A stretch of DNA of 46,537 nt from the NCBI GenBank assembly GCA_003136575.1, contig PLEX01000152.1, positions 1 through 46,537 on the forward strand, in the 5' to 3' direction. The notes under the pieces were generated by a model, which saw nothing but the letters and a program-made list of their open reading frames with translations, did no database searches and was not told where the DNA came from. The stretch comes from Bryobacterales bacterium. GTDB taxonomy: Bacteria > Acidobacteriota > Terriglobia > Bryobacterales > Bryobacteraceae. Positions 6,633-16,800 of the stretch are shown one piece after another. Position 1 is the first letter of the stretch, and every line of letters begins with the position of its first letter. The position numbers and the translations under genes are program-made.

Positions 6633-8141
6633 ATGCGGCAATCTCCGTCCAACCGGCAAGTTCTCGCTCTGATTGTAGCCATGCTGGTTTTCTGGTCGAA
6701 TACCGGCTGCATGGTTACCAAAGTGAAGAGACCCGATATCAGCACCGTGGCGCATCCGCAGCAGGAGCACATCGTCGGCGTCACTACTAAAACGGGCACA
6801 GAAGTTGCATTCGATCCTCCCGGCGGCACCGTGGATCAGGATGAAATCCACGCCAAAGTGAAGAACGCCGACTATAGCGTGAAGTTCCAGGATGTCCAGC
6901 GTTTGTGGATCGAGACCAAAGGGGTTTCCGCGCCGCGCACCATCGGGCTTACGCTGGCGATTGTTGTTGTGGCAATTGGCACTCTCGCCGCGGTCGTGGC
7001 GGCCACCAAACAATCCTGCCCGTTCGTGTATTCATGGGACGGCAAGGGATACGTCTTCGATGCCGAACCCTATGGGGGTGCGATCACGCGCGGACTGGAG
7101 CGCGACGACTACTCGGAACTCGCGCATCTGCGGGCGCAAAACGGCAAGTACCGGCTGCTGCTGACCAATGAAGTGGATGAGACGCAGTTCACGAACCTCA
7201 TGGAATTATGGGTTGTGGATCACGCACGCGGCGCACGCGTTGTGTCCGACGAAAACGGAAATTTGCGGGCGTTTACGCAAATTCAGCCGCTGAGCGCGGC
7301 GCACGATCGCTACGGTAAGGATCTTCTTCCATGGCTCGAATCCACCGATCGTAAGATCTGGGAGCCGGATGCGGTCGCGGGCGCAGATGGCAGTCTGTCG
7401 CAGGAGGTAGTTCTTACTTTCTCCAAACCGGAAGGCGCTGCGCAGGCGAATCTGATCGCCAATGCCGCGACCGGATTGTGGGGATCGTACATGATCAAAC
7501 GCATGGTGGAGCTGCATGGGCGTGAAACGGTGAACTGGCTGGTATCGCTCGACGGCAACCAGCAACAGATTGCCGCGATTCATGCCTGGGGAGAACGCGA
7601 ACGGACTTACCGGCTGCCGATCGAAGTGGAAGAACCCGGCGGCTGGCAGGTGCGCGGCGCACTGCCCAGCGGAGGGCCTTTGCTGGCGCAGGATCGGGCG
7701 ATTCCGCTTGACATAAGCCACGTCACAGGCAATCGGTTGCGAATCCGGATGCAACCGCCAGTGGGCTTCTGGGCATTCAATTCTTTCGCCGTCGCTTACG
7801 GAGCGGGTGACTCGGTGACCGTGAATCGCATCGCGGCGAAGTCGGCCGTGACGTCTCAGGGCAAGGATGTTCTCGCGGATCTGGCATCCGTAGACGACCG
7901 TTACTATCCGATGCCCGACAATACCGATCGGGCGGAAATCGTCTTCCGCGCCCCACCGACGAAACCCCGCATGGAGCGTACGGTTTTCCTGCATAGCCGT
8001 GGCTGGTATCAACTGCATCTTCGCGATCAGAGCGAGCCGGACCTCGTGACTTTCAACCGCGTACTGACAGTGCCGGGTGCTGCGGCGCAATTTGCCGCGG
8101 ATCGATTCGGCGAATGGCAAAAATCCTGGCTCAGCCAGTGA
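6633..8141 (+). CDS. Predicted lipoprotein, copy A of a tandem paralogous pair
   Basis: I do not recognise a named family. The 502-residue protein has a signal peptide with lipobox (WSNTGC, Cys26), a beta-rich segment, a second hydrophobic segment near 100-122 (TIGLTLAIVVVAIGTLAAVV), then a distinctive block starting SCPFVYSWDG and GYVFDAEPYGGAITRGLERDD. The ATG at 6633 is chosen because AAGGAG (6618-6623) lies 9 bases upstream and it puts the signal peptide at the N-terminus; an in-frame ATG at 6597 would spoil it. The gene at 8147 is a close full-length paralogue and follows after 5 bases. Likely an envelope or periplasm-facing protein; the function is unknown. Confidence 0.75.
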   Translation: MRQSPSNRQVLALIVAMLVFWSNTGCMVTKVKRPDISTVAHPQQEHIVGVTTKTGTEVAFDPPGGTVDQDEIHAKVKNADYSVKFQDVQRLWIETKGVSAPRTIGLTLAIVVVAIGTLAAVVAATKQSCPFVYSWDGKGYVFDAEPYGGAITRGLERDDYSELAHLRAQNGKYRLLLTNEVDETQFTNLMELWVVDHARGARVVSDENGNLRAFTQIQPLSAAHDRYGKDLLPWLESTDRKIWEPDAVAGADGSLSQEVVLTFSKPEGAAQANLIANAATGLWGSYMIKRMVELHGRETVNWLVSLDGNQQQIAAIHAWGERERTYRLPIEVEEPGGWQVRGALPSGGPLLAQDRAIPLDISHVTGNRLRIRMQPPVGFWAFNSFAVAYGAGDSVTVNRIAAKSAVTSQGKDVLADLASVDDRYYPMPDNTDRAEIVFRAPPTKPRMERTVFLHSRGWYQLHLRDQSEPDLVTFNRVLTVPGAAAQFAADRFGEWQKSWLSQ

Positions 8142-8146
8142 AAGTT

Positions 8147-9679
8147 ATGAGTGGAAATTCAAAATCCCGGCATGGCGCGGCGATCCTTGTGGCGTTGGCG
8201 TCTGCTTGTCTGATCGCAGGCTGCATGGTCAATAAGACGATCAGACTGAGTGTCGCGAATGTGCCATCCCCTGAAAATGAACGCATCGTCGGCCTGACCA
8301 CGCAGCGTGGCGAAGACGTGACGTTCGATCATCGCGGAACGGCGGTTAATCAGGGCATAGTCAACGGTATCGTGCAGGGCAAGCCGTATGACATTGCGCT
8401 TTCGGATGTGCAAAGACTATGGGTTGAACGGCGGGGCGTCTCCACCGCGCGCACGATCGGGCTGGTGGCGGCGGTCGGCGGCGCGGCGATTATTGCGGCG
8501 GTTGCGGTGCATGAAGCCAACAAGCCCCCTCCTCCACCGCCGCCCCCCGCGCAATCCTGTCCTTTCGTTTATTCGTGGGATGGATCGCAGTATGTCTTCG
8601 ATGCCGAACCATATGGAGGCGCAATCACGCGCGGGTTGGAGCGCGACGATTACTCCGAGCTTACGCACCTGCGCGCGCGCGGCGGACAATACCGGCTGCT
8701 GCTGACCAATGAAGTGGATGAAACGCAGAACACGAACCTCCTCGAACTCTGGACCGTGGATCACGCGCCGGGTACGCGCATTGTTGCCGACGAGAACGGC
8801 GTTTTGCATGGATTCCCGCAGGTACAGGAGTTGAGTTCGGCCACTGACCGCTATGGCAACGATCTGCTGCCCTGGCTACGAGCGACGGACAGGAAAATCT
8901 GGGAGCCATCGGCGATTGCCGGACCGGATGGCAGCCTGCGCCAGGAGGTGATCCTGACATTCCCCAAACCGGAAGGCGTCACACAGGCCAATCTGCTTGC
9001 CAACGCTGCTACGGGATTGTGGGGTTCGTACATGATCAAGCGGATGGCTGAGCTTCACGGACGCGATACTGCAAAATGGCTCGCGTCGCTCGATGGAAAC
9101 CCGGCTGGTGTCGAGAGCATCCATGCATGGGGCGAACGCGAAGGAACTTACCGGTTGCCCATAGAAGTAGACGAATCGGGAGTCTGGCAGACGCGCGGGG
9201 CGCTGCCGAACGGTGGACCGTACGTGGCGCAGGACCGGGCGATTGCTCTGGATGTCACCCACGTGACGGGGCAACTGTTGCGTATCCGACTGCGGCCGCC
9301 GGTGGGTTTCTGGGCTTTCAATTCCTTCGCAGTGGCTTACGGGAAGGGTGATGCGGTTACGGTTAACCGGGTTGCCGCGACGTCGGCCAGAACGGCTCGG
9401 GGAAAGGACGTTCTTGCCGATCTCGCGTCGATAGACGACCGTTACTACTCCATGCCGGATAACGACGATCGCGCTGAAATCGTCTTTCCTGCCCTGCCGC
9501 TGAAGCCCCGCATGGAACGTACGGTTTTCCTGCACAGCCGTGGCTGGTATCAGTTGCATCTGCGGGACCAGAGTGAGCCGGATCTCGTGACGTTTAACCG
9601 GATCCTGACGGTGCCCGGCGCCGCGGTCGGGTTCGCCGTCGACGGATTCGCGGAATACCGGCGAACGGCGGCTCCGTAA
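8147..9679 (+). CDS. Predicted lipoprotein, copy B of a tandem paralogous pair
   Basis: This 510-residue protein is a paralogue of the one just upstream, similar along its whole length. It has a lipobox LIAGC with Cys26, exactly the same position as copy A, and the same SCPFVYSWDG, DAEPYGGAITRGLERDDY, LTNEVDET, PPVGFWAFNSFAVAYG and VFLHSRGWYQLHLRDQSEPD blocks. It differs by a run of eight prolines between the second hydrophobic segment and the SCPF block, probably a rigid spacer. The ATG at 8147 gives the signal peptide directly; the upstream in-frame ATG at 8114 lies inside copy A. The alpha/beta hydrolase gene follows after 1 base, so the three genes are probably one transcript. Function unknown. 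Confidence 0.75.
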   Translation: MSGNSKSRHGAAILVALASACLIAGCMVNKTIRLSVANVPSPENERIVGLTTQRGEDVTFDHRGTAVNQGIVNGIVQGKPYDIALSDVQRLWVERRGVSTARTIGLVAAVGGAAIIAAVAVHEANKPPPPPPPPAQSCPFVYSWDGSQYVFDAEPYGGAITRGLERDDYSELTHLRARGGQYRLLLTNEVDETQNTNLLELWTVDHAPGTRIVADENGVLHGFPQVQELSSATDRYGNDLLPWLRATDRKIWEPSAIAGPDGSLRQEVILTFPKPEGVTQANLLANAATGLWGSYMIKRMAELHGRDTAKWLASLDGNPAGVESIHAWGEREGTYRLPIEVDESGVWQTRGALPNGGPYVAQDRAIALDVTHVTGQLLRIRLRPPVGFWAFNSFAVAYGKGDAVTVNRVAATSARTARGKDVLADLASIDDRYYSMPDNDDRAEIVFPALPLKPRMERTVFLHSRGWYQLHLRDQSEPDLVTFNRILTVPGAAVGFAVDGFAEYRRTAAP

Positions 9680-9680
9680 T

Positions 9681-10484
9681 ATGCCCGCGGTCGAGTATAT
9701 TCGCGGGCCGTTGGCCGATGCGCCGATTGTGCTGCTGCCGGGGCTATTTGCCGGTGGATGGATGTGGAAACCGGTGCGGGATCACCTTGTTGCGCGCGGG
9801 CACAGTGTTCTCTGGCTTAGCGAACCTTTTGCCGTGTTCGACACGAAGACCGGTCCGATAGAAGCGCTGCGATCCATGTTGATCGGCGTGCTTGACGCGA
9901 ACCGTATACAGGCTGCGATTCTGTGCGGCAATTCGCTTGGCGGACTGCTTGCTCTGGATGTGGCGGCTTCCATTCCGGAGCGTGTTCGCGCAGCGGTTGT
10001 GAGCGGATGTCCGGGGCTCGAAGATCATGCGAGCCTGGACCTGAACCTCCGTGGCGGCATTTCCCGCGAGACTGTCGACGACATAACCGGGCGGCTCTTT
10101 CATGATCGATCCGCCATATCGGGGGAGATGGTCGCCAGATGCTGCGAAGTCCTGAACGACCGGCGATGCGTCGTCAACATGATGCGCTACGCCCGTGCCA
10201 TCAGGAATTACGATGTTTTGTGTTGCCTCGCGAAGGTCGAGTGCCCGGTCCTCATGATCTGGGGCCAGAACGACCGGATGACGCCCGTCGAGCCCTGGCA
10301 GAGAAAAATGGGTATGCTTCGCGATGCCGCAATTCATAAGATTGCGTACTGCGGACATGCGCCGATGATTGAAAGATCCGCGGAATTCAATCGGGTCCTG
10401 ACATGTTTTCTGGCCGGGCTCCGTGGCGGCGCGGTTTACCTTCCTGCGGCGCGTATCGAATTCCTGGAATCCGCCCGTCTCTGA
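9681..10484 (+). CDS. Alpha/beta hydrolase
   Basis: This 267-residue cytoplasmic protein is an alpha/beta-fold serine hydrolase. The nucleophile elbow is GNSLGG with Ser85, the acid is Asp198 in WGQNDRMTP, and the base is His226 in CGHAPMIE. An oxyanion-hole-like LLPGLFAGG lies at about 18-26. All three catalytic residues are in the right order and spacing, so it should be active, probably on an ester or a C-C bond (MhpC-like). The substrate cannot be told. The last 25 residues extend past the normal fold. It follows the second lipoprotein gene after 1 base. Confidence 0.85.
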   Translation: MPAVEYIRGPLADAPIVLLPGLFAGGWMWKPVRDHLVARGHSVLWLSEPFAVFDTKTGPIEALRSMLIGVLDANRIQAAILCGNSLGGLLALDVAASIPERVRAAVVSGCPGLEDHASLDLNLRGGISRETVDDITGRLFHDRSAISGEMVARCCEVLNDRRCVVNMMRYARAIRNYDVLCCLAKVECPVLMIWGQNDRMTPVEPWQRKMGMLRDAAIHKIAYCGHAPMIERSAEFNRVLTCFLAGLRGGAVYLPAARIEFLESARL

Positions 10485-10490
10485 TATACA
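10482..10490 (+). promoter_or_regulatory. Extended -10 promoter candidate, nearly leaderless
   Basis: TGATATACA (TGn plus TATACA) sits 14 bases before the ATG at 10505. The start site would fall about 8 bases before the codon, and no Shine-Dalgarno sequence is visible between them, so the message would be almost leaderless. Low certainty because there is no clear -35. Confidence 0.35.
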
Positions 10491-10504
10491 ATGTCTTTGC
10501 AGCC

Positions 10505-11554
10505 ATGCCACAAATAAAAGGTCCCGCAATTTTCCTCGCGCAGTTTTTGTCCGACGCAGCCCCTTACGACAATCTCCCCAACATCACGGAATGGGTGAAA
10601 AGCCTCGGCTACAAAGGCGTACAGATCCCGTCCTGGGACGCGCGAGTCATCGATATTAAGAAGGCCGCCGAATCGAAGGCCTACTGCGACGATATTCAGG
10701 CGCAGACCAATGGCCTTGCCGTTACCGAGCTTGCGTCGCACCTTCAGGGGCAGCTCATCGCTGTGCATCCGGCCTACGACGAACTGTTCGACGGTTTCGC
10801 CGCGCCCGAAGTTCGCGGAGACCCGAAGGCGCGCACCAAATGGGCGATCCAGCAGATGCGCTATGTGATCAAGGCCTCCGCTAATATGGGCCTCACCGCC
10901 TCGCCGTCCTTTACCGGCGCTTTGATGTGGCCGTTTATGTATCCGTGGCCGCAGCGCCCGGGTGGTCTGGTGGAAGAAGGCTGGAAGGAACTGGCGAAGC
11001 GCTGGCTGCCGATCCTCAACTATGCCGACGAGCACGGCGTCGATCTGGCCTACGAACTGCATCCCGGCGAAGATCTGCACGACGGCGCGAGCTTTGAAAA
11101 GTTCCTCGAAGCAACGGGCAATCATCCGCGCGTGGCCATCAACTACGATCCATCGCACTTCGTTCTGCAGTGCATGGATTACGTCGGATTCATCGACGTC
11201 TATGCATCGCGCATCAAAGCATTCCACGTGAAGGACGCCGAGTTCCGGCCTTCGCCGAGATCCGGCGTGTACGGAGCGTATCTGCCATGGAAGGAACGGC
11301 CGGGCCGCTTCCGCTCGCTGGGCGATGGCCAGGTCGATTTCACTCAGGTGTTCAGCCGCCTCACGGCTGGCGGGTACAAGTCCTGGGCCGTGATCGAGTG
11401 GGAATGCGTCTACAAGGACAGCGTCCAGGGGGCCACTGAAGGCGCTCCGTTTGTCGAAAAACATTTGATCGAAGTCCCCACTCGGGCATTTGACGACTTC
11501 GCGGGCGGCGGCAGCAATACAAAGAAGAACCGTCGCGTTCTCGGCCTGGGCTGA
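10505..11554 (+). CDS. Sugar phosphate isomerase/epimerase (TIM barrel)
   Basis: This 349-residue protein belongs to the xylose isomerase-like TIM-barrel group (AP endonuclease family 2 fold), enzymes that isomerise or epimerise sugars with a divalent metal. Visible metal-site segments are YELHPGED, the INYDPSHF strand, FHVKDAEF and VIEWEC near the end of the barrel, in the usual order. The ATG at 10505 is chosen because the protein from there starts with a normal barrel strand (GPAIFLAQF); an upstream in-frame ATG at 10403 lies within the hydrolase gene and encodes unrelated residues. The substrate is unknown; family members in this phylum are often linked to sugar or inositol breakdown. Confidence 0.85.
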   Translation: MPQIKGPAIFLAQFLSDAAPYDNLPNITEWVKSLGYKGVQIPSWDARVIDIKKAAESKAYCDDIQAQTNGLAVTELASHLQGQLIAVHPAYDELFDGFAAPEVRGDPKARTKWAIQQMRYVIKASANMGLTASPSFTGALMWPFMYPWPQRPGGLVEEGWKELAKRWLPILNYADEHGVDLAYELHPGEDLHDGASFEKFLEATGNHPRVAINYDPSHFVLQCMDYVGFIDVYASRIKAFHVKDAEFRPSPRSGVYGAYLPWKERPGRFRSLGDGQVDFTQVFSRLTAGGYKSWAVIEWECVYKDSVQGATEGAPFVEKHLIEVPTRAFDDFAGGGSNTKKNRRVLGLG

Positions 11555-11620
11555 GAATACTCGTCATCGACATCGCGGCCTCCATCCCGTGATCGGCGTC
11601 ACGCTAAACTGGCGCTAACG

Positions 11621-12607
11621 ATGCAGAAGCCGGCTTTCGACCCTGGCCTGACGCGCGAGTTCGGCGCGCCCCTCCGCCGCGCAGTCAACAAAGACGGATC
11701 GTTCAATGTCCGCCGCGCCGGCGCGGACTGGAGCGCGTTCCATCCCTGGCTTTCTATCGTCAGAATGAGCTGGGTTGGCTTCATTCTTCTCGTTCTCGGC
11801 ACCTATATCGCGGTGAACACCGCCTTCGCTCTGAGCTACTTCGCGATGGCGCCGGATCAGGTGATCGGATCGTCCGCCCCGACCGAGGCCGGGCGCTTCC
11901 TCAACGATTTCTTTTTCAGCGCTCAATCGCTTACAACCGTTGGCTATGGCAACCTGGCCCCGAACGGCCTGATGGCGAATATTGTCGCTACGATGGAAGC
12001 CCTCACGGGATTGATGGGGTTTGCCGTGATTACGGGAGTGCTTTTGGCGCGCGCGTCGAAGCCTTCGGCGTCGATCGGCTACAGCAGGAACGCTCTCATC
12101 TCGCCCTATCAGGACGGGACGGCCGTCATGTTTCGCATCGCAAATCAGCGATCCAACAATCTGATGGAGATGGAAGCGCGTGTCATGCTGATGACGGTCT
12201 GCGGTCCTCCCGAAAAGCCGGAACGTAAGTTCGAATTGCTGAGCCTCGAACGCGACGAGATCATGTTTTTCGCCCTCACGTGGACCGTCGTCCATCCCAT
12301 CGACGAATCGAGTCCCCTTAAAGGCAAGACGGCGGAAGACCTTGCGCGCCTTCAGGCCGAACTGATCATTTTGGTGAAAGGTTTTGATGACACGTTCAGT
12401 CAGACCGTTCACAGCAGGCACTCCTATCGCTATGACGAATTCGTCTGGGGCGCGAAGTTTAAGTCGGCCTTCAGCGTGGATCCGAGCGGCGACCTGTTGC
12501 TGGAACTTAATCGTCTGGGCGATCATCAGGCGGTGACGGTCAACGTATCTGCGGCGCGCGCCTCGGGCGATGGGCCGCCGCTTCTTGACATTGCCGCCGG
12601 CTCTTAA
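11621..12607 (+). CDS. KirBac-type inward rectifier potassium channel
   Basis: This 328-residue inner-membrane protein has the layout of bacterial inward rectifiers: a cytoplasmic N-terminus with a slide-helix region (SFNVRRAG...DWSAFHPWLSI), an outer helix (about 50-72), a pore loop with the selectivity filter TTVGYG at residues 105-110, an inner helix (about 117-140), and a large C-terminal beta-rich immunoglobulin-like cytoplasmic domain (from about 155). The filter is intact, so it should conduct K+. KirBac channels form tetramers. It stands alone, on the same strand as its neighbours and with no K+ uptake genes nearby. Confidence 0.9.
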   Translation: MQKPAFDPGLTREFGAPLRRAVNKDGSFNVRRAGADWSAFHPWLSIVRMSWVGFILLVLGTYIAVNTAFALSYFAMAPDQVIGSSAPTEAGRFLNDFFFSAQSLTTVGYGNLAPNGLMANIVATMEALTGLMGFAVITGVLLARASKPSASIGYSRNALISPYQDGTAVMFRIANQRSNNLMEMEARVMLMTVCGPPEKPERKFELLSLERDEIMFFALTWTVVHPIDESSPLKGKTAEDLARLQAELIILVKGFDDTFSQTVHSRHSYRYDEFVWGAKFKSAFSVDPSGDLLLELNRLGDHQAVTVNVSAARASGDGPPLLDIAAGS

Positions 12608-12661
12608 GTTGCGTCCTGGTTGGTGGATACGCCGCCGGGCATAACGCGGATCGTTACCGTA

Positions 12662-12718
12662 TATACTTGTCTGGCGCCGCGCCAGTTCTGGCCTGGCGAA
12701 AAAAGGAGAGAGATATTG
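12662..12718 (+). promoter_or_regulatory. -10 box, Shine-Dalgarno and TTG start of the propeller gene
   Basis: TATACT lies at 12662-12667, AAGGAG at 12703-12708, and a TTG codon at 12716 after a 7-base gap. Together they favour the start at 12716 over another in-frame TTG at 12620, which has no ribosome-binding site and lies upstream of the -10 box. Confidence 0.5.
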
Positions 12719-13747
12719 TCGCAGCAGCTTTACGGATTCTACGTGTCGTTTTCGGGAGAAGTGACGCAAAACCCGATCAACAATGTATATGCGCTATCTA
12801 CGGCGGGAGTGACCCTTTCAACAGCGGTGCTGGGGGCGAACCCCAGGCAGGCTTTTCAGGAATTGCGTGGCATGGCATTCGGCCCGGATGGCAATTTCTA
12901 CGTCGCCCAGGCCTGGAAAGGAGCATCGGCCGTTATGCAGTTCGACGGCGCGCTTTCGCAGGGTTCTTACACGATGTCGTTCAACGAGAACTTTGTAACT
13001 GCTTCCGCCTCCGCAGGCCTCGTGCACCCCTATCAGCCCGTGTTCGGCCCCGACGGGAATCTTTATGTGAGTAGTCAGGATACCAACGTGGTTACGGTGT
13101 TTTACGGACCAGAGAACTCGAGCGCGGGTCAGGCGGGGCCTGACGCATCGTCTCTTCCCACCGGCACTTTCTATCCGGGCACCTTCGTTCCCGCTTTCTC
13201 CGCGGCGGTTGGAATCCCGCCGAATACTTCCGTGCCGGTTGCCGACGGAGGCCTCACCTTTCTGACAACCAGTTCCTCGACTCACTCCGTTCGCGGTCTG
13301 GCGTTCGACAGCTCCGGCAATCTCTATGTGGCGGACGAAGGCAACAACCGCGTTGCTGTTTTCAATTCCACCGGCGCGGTGCTGGGCTTCATCACGGGGT
13401 CGAAGAGCCACACAATCAGCGAACCCGTGGCGCTGTGCTTCGACGTGGCGGGCGAAACCCTCTATATCGCCAGCCCGGGCAATAACACCATCTTTACTTA
13501 CGACGCTTCCGGAGCCGGCAAGAGCGAGTTCACCGCCAAACTTCTGATCAGCGACGCTTCGCTCGACAAGCTTTCCGGCATCGCCGTAGACCCCAGCGGC
13601 AACCTATACAGCTGTAGCCGCGGGGACATGACTATTTCCATTTGGACGGAAAGCAACGGCGCCTGGTCCGCGTCTTCGTTCGCCGGTCCTTTCACGGATT
13701 CGCCGGAGCAGATCATGCCGGTTTATACGCCGATCGTGGGCCAGTGA
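12716..13747 (+). CDS. NHL/SMP-30-like beta-propeller protein
   Basis: This protein of about 343 residues is built from repeated blades with the pattern PDGNxYV: FGPDGNFYVAQ, FGPDGNLYVSS, FDSSGNLYVADEGNNRVAVF, FDVAGETLYIASPGNNTIF and VDPSGNLYSCS. That is the NHL/SMP-30-like propeller signature, a binding or scaffold fold. No signal peptide is seen with the TTG start at 12716, so it may be cytoplasmic, or the signal may have been lost or misjudged. No catalytic residues can be assigned. The gene converges with the TonB-dependent receptor gene, with a strong palindrome between them. Confidence 0.75.
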   Translation: MSQQLYGFYVSFSGEVTQNPINNVYALSTAGVTLSTAVLGANPRQAFQELRGMAFGPDGNFYVAQAWKGASAVMQFDGALSQGSYTMSFNENFVTASASAGLVHPYQPVFGPDGNLYVSSQDTNVVTVFYGPENSSAGQAGPDASSLPTGTFYPGTFVPAFSAAVGIPPNTSVPVADGGLTFLTTSSSTHSVRGLAFDSSGNLYVADEGNNRVAVFNSTGAVLGFITGSKSHTISEPVALCFDVAGETLYIASPGNNTIFTYDASGAGKSEFTAKLLISDASLDKLSGIAVDPSGNLYSCSRGDMTISIWTESNGAWSASSFAGPFTDSPEQIMPVYTPIVGQ

Positions 13748-13842
13748 AGGCCGGCGACAGTGCGCCCCGGACCCCGGACGCAGGTTGGGTGGGGCCAGTG
13801 GACGCGCGTTGAGCCTGCGAACAGGGGTTGGTGAAGGATTAT

Positions 13843-13867
13843 CGCGGGGAACCCGGGGTTCCCCGCG
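13843..13867. terminator. Bidirectional terminator candidate between convergent genes
   Basis: A perfect 25-base palindrome with 12-base arms (CGCGGGGAACCC and its complement) and a single central base lies between two convergent genes, 95 bases after one stop and 11 bases after the other. It is symmetric, so it could stop transcription from both sides. There is no real U-tract on either strand. Confidence 0.6.
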
Positions 13868-13878
13868 CTTCAATGCGT

Positions 13879-16800
13879 TTAAAAAACGATGCGGGCGGAG
13901 AAGGCCAGAACGCGGTTCGCGAAAGCGGAGCTGATGAACCCTACGCCGGTCGGGTTGGATACGGCGTTGGTCGCCGGATTGAACTGGACCGCACTGTTGA
14001 TGCCACTGATTTCCGTGTGGTTGAAGACGTTATAAGCCTGAACCTGTAGTTTCAGGAGCCATTGTTCGTTGCCGAACAGCGGAATGTTTTTGGTGAGGGT
14101 CGCATCGAAGTTGGACACGCGGGGAAGGCTCAGGACGCCGGCTCCTCCTCCCATATTGCCGAGCACGGGCGGTCCGACGATGGAGTTGTTCGGTCCCGTA
14201 CCGAGCGCGGGCAGAGCGAACGCGGCCGGATTGAAGTATTCCGTCCCGTTGCCGTTTGATCCAATCCCGGACAAAGGATTGCCGATGACGTTGCAGCGCG
14301 GCGCGAGGTCGGGAGTTCCGGTATAACTGGCCGGAGCGGGCTGGCCCGCGGTTACCGAACACGTCGGGCTGTAGGGTGCGCCGGTCTGAACCGACGTGAT
14401 GCCGGAAAGCTGCCAGTGGGACGTGACGTATGACAGTTTCTTGACGCCGAGGAACTTCCCCGGGTCCGGGATGCTGTACGTATAGCTGACCTGGAGATTC
14501 TGCCTTCGGTCGAACGGCAGGAGTCCGTAATTATACGCAGTGTTGTTAGCCACTTCGGGGCTGAAAGCGGTGACTCCGGAAGACCGGGACCATGTGTAGG
14601 TCGCGGCCACGGAAAGGCCATGCGTGATGTACTTGTTCGCAGTAGCCCTGAATGCACCATATTTGCTGTTCCCCGCGAAAGCCGCTGCGTTGATCGGGCC
14701 GTAACCCGGGTAGATAGTGCGCTCGAAAATCGAACCGATGTCGGAGCTGGTATTGCCGGATGTCGTCGGGTTGAGATTGGACTTTGTGAACGGCCAGCTT
14801 GTCCCTATAGGGATGTAGTTGATGTTGTAAGTCAGATACTGATCGGAACTATCGTTCACTGTATAGCCCAGCCCTATCACGGTCGACTTATTGAGGACGC
14901 GCTGAATGTCCAGACTGGCGTTCTGCACCCGTTGATATGGGACCGAAGATGGCCAGGAAAGCGGAGAAGCGGGAGCGAGTGTGGCGTTCGTGAGTGGCGG
15001 CGCGGTCCCGGCATTCAACGCCGATATCTGCGCGAAAGTGACATCGCTTACGGTAAGGTCATAGACCGCCGGAGACTGCCCCGACAGGCCGTAGACGGTG
15101 TTGGCGGGCAACCGGTCGTAGTAGCGTCCGAACCCCCCGCGAATCACGGTTTTGCCGTCGCCGAACAAGTCGTAACCGAAGCCGATGCGCGGTCCGAAAG
15201 CAAGAGCCGCCTGAGTATACGGAGCGGATCTGCCGAGGGCGACCATGCCGGATACAGGGTTGCCCGATCCAAAGACAATATCCCCGATGTAAGCCGCGCC
15301 GACGGTCGCGCCGGTCAGTCCGTCTCGCGCGACGAGGCCATTGGCGGCGCTGCTGCAGGTGGCGACGCCGGAGCAAGACGGATAGTAAAGGCGCGATTCG
15401 GCCGACCGCTTGTAATCCGCGGGGACGAAATTCTCAAACGTGCCGTCGTGATCGGTGGGTGGCGTTTGGTGATAGAACCGTATGCCGAGGTCGAGAGTAA
15501 GGCGGTTATTTACCCTCCAGTGATCCTGCACATAGAATTCCTCATTGTAGTTGAGGATGAAACTGGTCGTCTGTCCGGTGTACTGGCTGTACGAGGCGAC
15601 ATCGCCCAGCAGAGCGTTGGCATAGCCGTCATTCGTGTTCAAAAACGGGAACGCCGGGTCGGCGGCGAATGTATATGCGCCGTTATAGTTCTGTCCCGCG
15701 GGCTGTATGCGGGTGCTTCTCTCGCCGTAGAAACCAGCCTTGAGAGAGTGACGGCCAAGAACCTTGCTGACGTTGTCCTGGATTGTCCAAACGGAATTGT
15801 AGTCCTCCGCCGCGCCGGCCGACGCGCTGTTGCGCAGATAGTACGCGGAAGAGGGCAGACCAGAGCCGCCAAAGGTGAACGTGGGAAGCAGCGCGTGGTA
15901 ACCGTTGGTGGCCGAAATGGCTCCGTTGTCGGCCGATGTGGGTTCCGTAAACAGGGCCGGAAGACCCGGCTCGAGCGTTTCCGCTTCGGAAGCGTAACTG
16001 TCGGTCGTGAACCAGGCCCACTGGTTCGAGCTTTGTCCCGCCGTGAATTCATTGATGAAGGTCGGTGTGATGGCGTAGACGAGGGTGCCGGAATAGCCGT
16101 GGCCGGGATTCAGGTGGTTGAGAGGTGAAATGGGCGCGGTCAACGCCGCACTGCCGGCGTTGTTGTTAAACTGCACGCCCTGAAAAAGCTCCTTCACGTC
16201 GTCATGGTCGGTAGCAAAGCGGAAATAGCCGCTTATTCTTGGCGCAACATAGGTATCGATGCGCAGGACGTTATTCAGGCGCGGCTCCTTTTCGCTGCCG
16301 GTTTCGTAGTAGTTGTCGATATATAGCTGGTTCGACAGGACCGGCGTAAAATTCGGTGACGGAAAATAGCCGAGGAGCGCCTGGCCGACGGCGTTGATTC
16401 GCGAGGAAGGAATCGTGTTCGCAGGGAACTGCGTGTTGCCGTTAAGCGGATCGAGGACGGGGACGGAGACCGGGTTGCCGTTTACGTTGGTGAACGATTG
16501 AGAGAAATTGCCGGCGATCTCGTTGGCGGTGGGCATATAAGTTGGTTGCGACGAAGCAGGTATGGCTTGGCCGGTGCGTTCCTGGGAGAAGAAGAAGAAA
16601 AGGTACTTTCGTTCGGGGTTGATCGTCTTCGGCACGAAGACGGGGCCGCCAACGCTGAAGGTCTCGACGTTGTACTTATAGTCGGTTCGCGGCGCCGGAA
16701 TACCGTCCTGGGTAATCATATGGTTGTTCTGCCAGCTGTTGGCGTTAAATTCCTGGTTGCGGTGATTCCAGGACGCGGTTCCGTGCAACTGCTGCGTGCC

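Noticed and set aside
12620..12715. Upstream TTG start for the propeller gene
   Set aside because: No ribosome-binding site and it lies upstream of the -10 box; the TTG at 12716 has AAGGAG.
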